Positions 58,779 through 64,000 of a stretch of DNA of 64,000 nt are shown here, one piece after another. Under the pieces are notes generated by a model, which was given only the letters and a program-made list of their open reading frames with translations, made no database searches and had not been told where the DNA came from. Origin of the DNA: Streptomyces sp. SPB162. Its GTDB lineage: Bacteria; Actinomycetota; Actinomycetes; Streptomycetales; Streptomycetaceae. The stretch covers positions 2,764,501 to 2,828,500 of the forward strand of contig NZ_JAQFII010000001.1 in assembly GCF_029504575.1 (NCBI RefSeq). The letters are read 5' to 3'. The translations under genes were made by a program, and so were the position numbers. Within the stretch, counting starts at the first letter, position 1. The number at the start of each line of letters is the position of its first letter.

Positions 58779-59751
58779 TCACCCGGCGCTGCGACGGGCC
58801 TCCGCTATCTGCCGGGACATGATCGTGGTCAGTTCGTACGCCGTGTGGGAGGCCGCGACGGAGGTGATCTCCGCGTGGTCGTACGCGGGAGCGACCTCGA
58901 CGACGTCGGCGGAGACCAGGTGGCAGGAGGAGAGCCCGCGGATGATCTCCAGCAGCTCCCGCGAGGTGAGCCCGCCGGCCTCAGGGGTGCCGGTGCCCGG
59001 AGCGTGCGCCGGGTCCAAAACATCGATGTCGATGGAGATGTACAGCGGGCGGTCGCCGATGCGCTCGCGCAGCTGCTGCGCGACCTCGTCGACGCCGCGG
59101 CGCATGACGTCCGCCGACGTGACGATGCCGAAGCCCATCTTCTCGTCGTCGTCCAGGTCCTTCTTGCCGTAGAGCGGGCCGCGGGTGCCGACGTGCGAGA
59201 GCGCCTCCGTGTCGAGGATGCCCTCCTCCACGGCGCGGCGGAACGGCGTGCCGTGCGTGTACTCGGCGCCGAAGTACGTGTCCCACGTGTCCAGGTGCGC
59301 GTCGAAGTGGAGCAGGGCGACCGGCCCGTGCTTGCGGGCGACCGAGCGCAGCAGCGGCAGCGCGATGGTGTGGTCGCCGCCGAGGGTCATCAGGCGGGCG
59401 CCGGTGTCGAGCAGATCGTCGGCGGCGGCCCTGGATGGACTCGACGGCCTCGTTGATGTTGAACGGGTTGGCGGCGATGTCTCCCGCGTCCGCGACCTGG
59501 GCGAGCGCGAACGGCGAGGCGTCCTGCGCCGGGTTGTACGGGCGCAGCAGCCGGGAGGCCTCGCGGATGGCGTTGCCGCCGAACCGGGCGCCGGGCCGGT
59601 ACGAGACCCCGCTGTCGAACGGCACACCGACCACGGCGACGTCCGCGGTGCCGACCTCGTCCAGCCGGGGCAGCCGGGCGAACGTGGCGGGGCCGGCGTA
59701 CCGCGGGATGCGGGACGAGTCGATGGGTCCGCGCGGTTCGTTGCTGCTCAT
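58779..59751 (-). pseudogene. speB: Agmatinase/ureohydrolase-family gene, frameshifted
   Basis: From ATG 59751 the N-terminal part ([62 protein letters not shown]) is open to about 59435; the rest ([49 protein letters not shown]-rich manganese ligands) is in another frame to 58779. A CCC run at 59429-59431 where two would restore frame is the evident cause. Joined length about 323 aa. The family hydrolyses agmatine, guanidinobutyrate or related guanidines. Divergent from a PucR regulator. Confidence 0.88.
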
Positions 59752-59778
59752 CGGGGTGCCTTCTTTCCTGTGACTCGT

Positions 59779-59814
59779 GGTGCTTCGACGGGTGCTTCGA
59801 CGGGTGCTTCGACG
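59779..59814 (+). repeat. Three perfect 12-bp tandem repeats
   Basis: GGTGCTTCGACG three times in a row, 28 bp upstream of the agmatinase start codon, in its leader and promoter region. Confidence 0.85.
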
Positions 59815-59967
59815 TGGTTCGAGTCTCCCCCGACCCGCCGACAAGCGGATCGGGCCTGTGGATAACTTCGGCTCAGGGCGATTCCGGGCCCGACCTTAGA
59901 TGGCCGGAAGAAGGCATTGAAGTGTATGTTTCATCCATTCGATGTCAGTCCAGTAGATGGATCGCAC

Positions 59968-61506
59968 ATGCCGACGTTGATGCCGCCCACTCCCCCCGTT
60001 CCGCTCGTCGACCTGCTGGCCCGCGCGGACCTGGGGCTTCGTCAGGTCGCGGGCCCGGAGGCGGATGTTCCCGTCCACTGGGTGCACACCAGCGATGTGG
60101 CGGACCCGGTGCCGTACCTCCTGGGCGGCGAGCTGCTGCTGACCGCCGGGGTGCACTTCCCGTCGGCGGGCGACACCACGGACTACCTCGACCACTACGT
60201 GGCCCGCGCGGTGGAGGCGGGTGCCGCCGCACTCGGCTTCGGGCTCGCGCCCGTCCACGATGCGACGCCTCGCGCCCTCGTGGAGGCGTGCGACCGGTAC
60301 GCCCTGCCTCTGGTGGAGGTTCCGCCGCAAACGCCGTTCAGCGCGGTCGCGCGGGCGGTCTGGCAGGCGATGGCAGAAGCCCGCCACCGCGAGCTTCGCC
60401 GGGTGGCCGAAGCCCAGCGGTCCCTTGCCTCCGCCGCCGCCCGCCCCGAACCGGTCCCCGCCGTACTGCGCCGGCTCGCCCACCACCTGGGCGGCTGGGC
60501 GGCCCTCCTCGGCCCCGGCGGAGGGGAGCTGTACGGGGCGGGGGCCCGCCCCGGGCCACCGGTGCGGGCGGCGCTCGACGGACTGGCGCAGGTGGTCAGG
60601 CCACTGCCCGGCGATCGGCCGCAGGACGCGCAGACTCCGTCGTCGGCCACCGACACCGTCTCCGGCACACATGTGGCGGCCTACTCGCTGGCCGGCGGCG
60701 CTCCCGGCGAGGAACTGGTGCTGGCCGTCGCGGCGGGGCGGCGCGACGCGGCGGACAACGCGCTCACCGGCGTCGCCACCGTGCTGCTCTCGCTGCTCAC
60801 CGGCCCCTACCAGGGCACGGCCGACACCGACCGTTCGGCCGCCTTGGTGCGGCTGCTGCTCGGCGCGCGTCCCGAGGACGTCGCGCCCCTGCTGACCGGC
60901 CCCACCCGCCCTGCCGCCGCCCGGGACGACCAGGGGCCGCACTGGATCGTGGTGCACGGGCACCGCCGCGGCACCGGCCCCCACCGGGGCGAGGGGGCGC
61001 CCCTGGCCGCCGCCGCTCTGGCCGCCGCCCTCGGCACCGCGCTGGTCGACGCGGACGGGGACGCCGTCCGGGCCCTGCTGCCCGCCGACCGTCAGGTCTC
61101 CGCGCAGCCGGGCTGGACCCTCGGGGTCAGCGGCCCCGCGTCCACGGCAGAGCTCTCCACAGCCGACGCCCAGGCCGCGGGAGCGCTGCGCCGGGCCGTC
61201 GCGAACCGCTCCGAGCTGGCGCGACACCGCGGCGGCGGCGCGGGCATGACGGCGCTCGTGGCACCCGAGGAGGCGCGCGCCCAGGCTCGCGCGCTGCTGG
61301 AACCGCTGCTGGACTCACCCGCCCTCGTGGAGACGCTGCGCACCTGGCTGGCGCTGCACGGCAGCTGGGACCGCAGCGCTGTCGCGCTCGAAGTGCACCG
61401 CAACACGGTCCGGCAGCGCATCGCGCGGACCGCCGCCCTCCTGGACGCGGACCTGGACGACCCCGACACCCGTATGGACCTCTGGTTCGCCCTGCGGTGG
61501 CTCTGA
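59968..61506 (+). CDS. PucR-family transcriptional regulator
   Basis: About 512 aa. N-terminal PucR-type domain (PLVDLLARADLGLRQVAG, LGGELLLTAGV, LPLVEVPPQTPF) and a C-terminal HTH of the HTH_30 type (ALHGSWDRSAVALEVHRNTVRQRIARTAALLD). PucR-like regulators control purine, amine or guanidine catabolism. The divergent agmatinase-family gene 216 bp away is the natural target. ATG 59968 chosen over an upstream TTG. Confidence 0.9.
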   Translation: MPTLMPPTPPVPLVDLLARADLGLRQVAGPEADVPVHWVHTSDVADPVPYLLGGELLLTAGVHFPSAGDTTDYLDHYVARAVEAGAAALGFGLAPVHDATPRALVEACDRYALPLVEVPPQTPFSAVARAVWQAMAEARHRELRRVAEAQRSLASAAARPEPVPAVLRRLAHHLGGWAALLGPGGGELYGAGARPGPPVRAALDGLAQVVRPLPGDRPQDAQTPSSATDTVSGTHVAAYSLAGGAPGEELVLAVAAGRRDAADNALTGVATVLLSLLTGPYQGTADTDRSAALVRLLLGARPEDVAPLLTGPTRPAAARDDQGPHWIVVHGHRRGTGPHRGEGAPLAAAALAAALGTALVDADGDAVRALLPADRQVSAQPGWTLGVSGPASTAELSTADAQAAGALRRAVANRSELARHRGGGAGMTALVAPEEARAQARALLEPLLDSPALVETLRTWLALHGSWDRSAVALEVHRNTVRQRIARTAALLDADLDDPDTRMDLWFALRWL

Positions 61507-61675
61507 ACAGCGGCGACATCGACGGGGCGCCCGAATCCGGCTTCGGCACCGATGCCTGCGGAAACCCCGTCGAAGGCCGTCGAAGAGCGCCTCCCGGATC
61601 CCGCCGAGGGTCACACATCGGTGTCGATCACCCTCGACCCCTACGCCCGTGCGGCCAGGCGCGACAATGAGACAC

Positions 61676-62467
61676 ATGCCCCATGACACGACGCCGTCCC
61701 GCCAGTCCCTCGCCGAGCACCTCATACGCACCCGCATAGCGGGTGACGTGGCCACGAGTCGCGAGAACAACCTCGATCACTACCGTGAGCTCGCCGAGGG
61801 GAACCGCTACTACTGGTTGGGTCTGGATCTCGGCGAACGCTGGACGGATCCGCGGGCGGTGCTGGAGCTCATGGTGGAGCGCTGCGGGGTGGTCGCCGAC
61901 CCCAAGCACCGCAGGGGGCAGGACACGATCGACGCGGAACTGACGATCGACGCGCTGGACCGGATGGCCGTCGAGCTGCGCAAGGCCGCGGAATCGCGGG
62001 CCCGCGTGCTGTTCGCCACCGGCCACCCGGCCGGGATGTTCGCCGTGCACCAGGCGCTCGCCGCCGCCCTGCGCGACGCGGGGTGCGAGATCCTGCTGCC
62101 CGCGGACCGCCTGTACGCCGACAACGGGGAGATCAGGCACATCGGTGGCGTGTCCGTCCTGCACCGCGGCGGCAACCTCATGCACACCCACTCCCCGGAC
62201 CCGATGCGGGAGGTGCTGGACGCCATGGAGCACGAGGGCCAGGAGCCGGATCTCGTCGTCGCCGACCACGGGTGGGCGGGTTTCGCGGGCAGCCAGGGCA
62301 TCGACACCGTCGGTTTCGCGGACTGCAACGACCCCGCGCTGTTCGTCGGCGAGGCCGAGGGCGACCTGACGGTGACGGTCCCGTTGGACGACAACGTGGC
62401 ACCCCACCTCTACGACCCGCTCACCGCCTACCTGCTGGCCGCCGCGGGCCTCGAAGCACGGAGCTGA
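61676..62467 (+). CDS. Predicted phosphatase (PF15698-like)
   Basis: A 263-aa soluble protein resembling a small actinobacterial family annotated as phosphatase. Visible blocks: an N-terminal helical region, GLDLGERWTDPRAVLEL, ATGHPAGM, LPADRLYADNGEIRHIGGV, HRGGNLMHTHS, ADHGWAGFAGSQGIDTVGFADCNDPALF. No signal peptide or membrane helix. ATG at 61676, with another at 61667 in frame. Function assigned only from family resemblance; the reaction is not known. Confidence 0.68.
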   Translation: MPHDTTPSRQSLAEHLIRTRIAGDVATSRENNLDHYRELAEGNRYYWLGLDLGERWTDPRAVLELMVERCGVVADPKHRRGQDTIDAELTIDALDRMAVELRKAAESRARVLFATGHPAGMFAVHQALAAALRDAGCEILLPADRLYADNGEIRHIGGVSVLHRGGNLMHTHSPDPMREVLDAMEHEGQEPDLVVADHGWAGFAGSQGIDTVGFADCNDPALFVGEAEGDLTVTVPLDDNVAPHLYDPLTAYLLAAAGLEARS

Positions 62468-62571
62468 GCCACCCGCGGGCACGCGGCCTACCTCCGCGCA
62501 GCGGATCCGGACTCTGCGGATCCGGAGTCTCTGGTTACGATCACAGAGGGGCTCCAGAAGGCAGGCGCAAC

Positions 62572-63249
62572 GTGATCCATGTAGCGATCGTCGATGACGA
62601 GGCGCTGGTCAGGGTCGCCCTGCGGCGGATTCTGGAAACCGCGGGCGATATCGCGGTGGTCGTCGACTGCGACGGCCGGGACGCGGTGGCCGCCATCGAG
62701 GCGGCCGCTCCCGACCTCGTACTGCTGGACGCCGTCATGCCCGCACCGGACGGGCTGACGGTGCTGCGGGAGCTGCGCGCGCTGCCGCGGCCGCCCGTCG
62801 TCGCGATGCTCACGGCGTTCGACACCAGCGCGTACATCAGTGCCGCGATGCGGGAGGGCGCCACCGGCTTCCTCCTCAAGGACACGGCCGTGGGGACGCT
62901 GATCGACTCCGTGCGGGTCCTCGCCTCCGGTGGGACGGTCTTCACGCCCACCGTCAGCCGCACCGTCGTCCGCGGCTACCTCGGGGCAGGAGCCGGGTCC
63001 GGAGTCGACGGCCCGGGTGGCGCGGACGCCGTCGCGCTCGCCCTGCTCACCTCGCGTGAGCGCGAAGTGCTCGTCCTCGTGGCGGAGGGGCTGCCCAACT
63101 CCGACATCGCGGCCCGGCTGGGGATCACGGTCGCCACCGTCAAGGACCATGTGCGCGCGGTGCTCCGAAAGCTGGACGCGCCCAACCGGGTGGCCGCGGC
63201 CGTGCTCGCCCACCGCGCGGGACTCGCCCCGGCGGCGGAGCGGACGTGA
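62572..63249 (+). CDS. NarL/LuxR-family response regulator
   Basis: A 225-aa response regulator: receiver domain with phospho-acceptor Asp in LVLLDAVMP (about residue 53), acidic pair VDDE, and Lys in FLLKDTAVG; C-terminal LuxR HTH (LTSREREVLVLVAEGLPNSDIAARLGITVATVKDHVRAVLRKL, blocks SREREVLVLVAEG and TVKDHVRAVLRKL). GTG at 62572. Its stop overlaps the start of the sensor kinase (GTGA), so the two form one operon. Confidence 0.94.
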   Translation: MIHVAIVDDEALVRVALRRILETAGDIAVVVDCDGRDAVAAIEAAAPDLVLLDAVMPAPDGLTVLRELRALPRPPVVAMLTAFDTSAYISAAMREGATGFLLKDTAVGTLIDSVRVLASGGTVFTPTVSRTVVRGYLGAGAGSGVDGPGGADAVALALLTSREREVLVLVAEGLPNSDIAARLGITVATVKDHVRAVLRKLDAPNRVAAAVLAHRAGLAPAAERT

Positions 63250-64000
63250 GGCTGCGGCCGGCCGTCCCCGACGCCGCCCTCATCCTCCTCTCCGGGTCCG
63301 AGGTGTGGGCGACGCGGTCGATGGGCGGCACCCTCTCGCTCGCCGTCGCCTGCACCGCGACGGCCGCTCTCCTGGCGCGCCGGAGGTTTCCGCTGCCGGC
63401 TTTCGTGGCGACCCTGCCGGCGCTCTCGCTCGGGTACGTGTGGCTGGCGCCGATGGCCGCGCTCTTCCAGGTTGCCTACGGCGGGACCGGCCGCACGGCA
63501 CCGGACGGCGACGGCGCCGCGCCCGGCCCCCGCGTCACGCCCCGCATGTGGGTCGTCGGCGGCTGCGCCGCGGCCGTCGCCGTGGTCTCCTTCGTCCCCT
63601 GGCCCTGGCTGGGCACGATCGACTGGGAGCCCGCGGCCACGATTCTGGCCCTGCTGCTCTCGGCCCTGCTGGCCATCGCCCCGACCGCGCTGGGGCTGCT
63701 CGGTGCCTCGCGGCGGGAGCTGGCGGCCCGCCTCGCCGAGCTGGCGGCGAGCCGGGAACGGGAAGGGCGGCTCGCCGCCGAGCGGGCCGTCATACGGGAG
63801 CGCGCGCGGCTCGCCCGCGAGATGCACGACACCGTCGCCCACCACATCAGCCTCATCGCGGTGCAGTCCGGCGCGCTGGAGATCACCGCGCGGAGCCAGG
63901 AGGCCCGTGACGCGGCCGGAGCCGTACGCGAGCTGAGCCGGGACGCGCTGGACGAACTGCGCCGCCTGGTGGGCCTCCTGCGGCTTCCCGTGACGGACGC
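63246..64000 (+). CDS. Sensor histidine kinase (HisKA_3 type), 3' end outside the window
   Basis: At least 251 residues. Four or five hydrophobic helices (about 15-70 and 100-150) form a membrane sensor, then a dimerisation/phospho-acceptor block around REMHDTVAHHISLIAVQSG with the His near residue 197 (63834-63836) and ELSRDALDELRRLVGLLR. The catalytic ATPase domain lies beyond 64000. GTG start overlaps the response regulator stop. Signal unknown. Confidence 0.92.
   Translation, partial: MRLRPAVPDAALILLSGSEVWATRSMGGTLSLAVACTATAALLARRRFPLPAFVATLPALSLGYVWLAPMAALFQVAYGGTGRTAPDGDGAAPGPRVTPRMWVVGGCAAAVAVVSFVPWPWLGTIDWEPAATILALLLSALLAIAPTALGLLGASRRELAARLAELAASREREGRLAAERAVIRERARLAREMHDTVAHHISLIAVQSGALEITARSQEARDAAGAVRELSRDALDELRRLVGLLRLPVTD

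Overview
The window is high-GC actinobacterial DNA (about 70% or more G+C over most of its length, many GTG starts, third positions almost all G or C). The gene set points to Streptomyces or a close relative: a PknG-type kinase cluster, paired dynamin-like GTPases, a thioester-domain surface protein with a class E-type sortase signal (LAQTG), EttA, group II truncated globin, PucR and MMPL proteins, and many overlapping start/stop codons. This genus assignment is inference; there is no rRNA here.

Layout. 0-7.6 kb: a cytoplasmic Ser/Thr phospho-signalling cluster (coiled-coil protein, PknG-like kinase, PP2C phosphatase, VWA protein, FHA protein); three of the five carry paired zinc ribbons. 7.6-9.3 kb: a PCMT-like methyltransferase and a globin. 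9.5-16.6 kb: a three-gene FtsX/MacB-type ABC system, with the second permease frameshifted. 16.8-19.6 kb: a tightly overlapped ettA-thioesterase-hypothetical operon. 19.6-22.5 kb: a 2.9-kb insert bounded by identical 42-bp direct repeats, holding 9-bp iteron-like repeats, a 16-bp palindrome, several strong hairpins and two small membrane-protein genes, but no recognisable recombinase. 22.7-27.8 kb: the surface protein and two dynamin-like GTPases. 28.1-29.8 kb: tRNA-Arg(UCU) and an AT-richer orphan membrane-protein gene. 30.2-32.1 kb: a CBS-domain protein and a secreted GH5-like glycosidase. 32.2-33.6 kb: a decayed ArsR/ABC exporter locus. 33.8-38.1 kb: a small HTH protein, an MMPL exporter with divergent TetR, a 162-bp MITE-like repeat and a DedA protein. 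38.3-43.2 kb: a broken SDR gene, citrate synthase and a frameshifted RecD2-type helicase. 43.5-49.1 kb: a LacI-controlled sugar or polyol catabolic operon and a related isomerase. 49.2-54.5 kb: secreted proteins (two lipoproteins, a Tat-exported GH3 enzyme, an S37 peptidase). 54.6-58.5 kb: a fused two-module ABC exporter. 58.8-61.5 kb: a frameshifted agmatinase-family gene divergent from a PucR regulator. 61.7-64 kb: a predicted phosphatase and a NarL-type two-component pair, with the kinase running off the window.

Six otherwise well-conserved genes (second FtsX permease, ArsR, SDR, RecD2, DUF993 protein, agmatinase) are each broken by one small indel, four of them in or beside a G, C or A/T run. 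Either the assembly contains uncorrected indels or the strain is losing several genes; sequence alone does not decide. The best candidates for something undescribed are the 42-bp-repeat-flanked insert at 19.6-22.5 kb and the orphan four-helix membrane protein at 28.7-29.8 kb.
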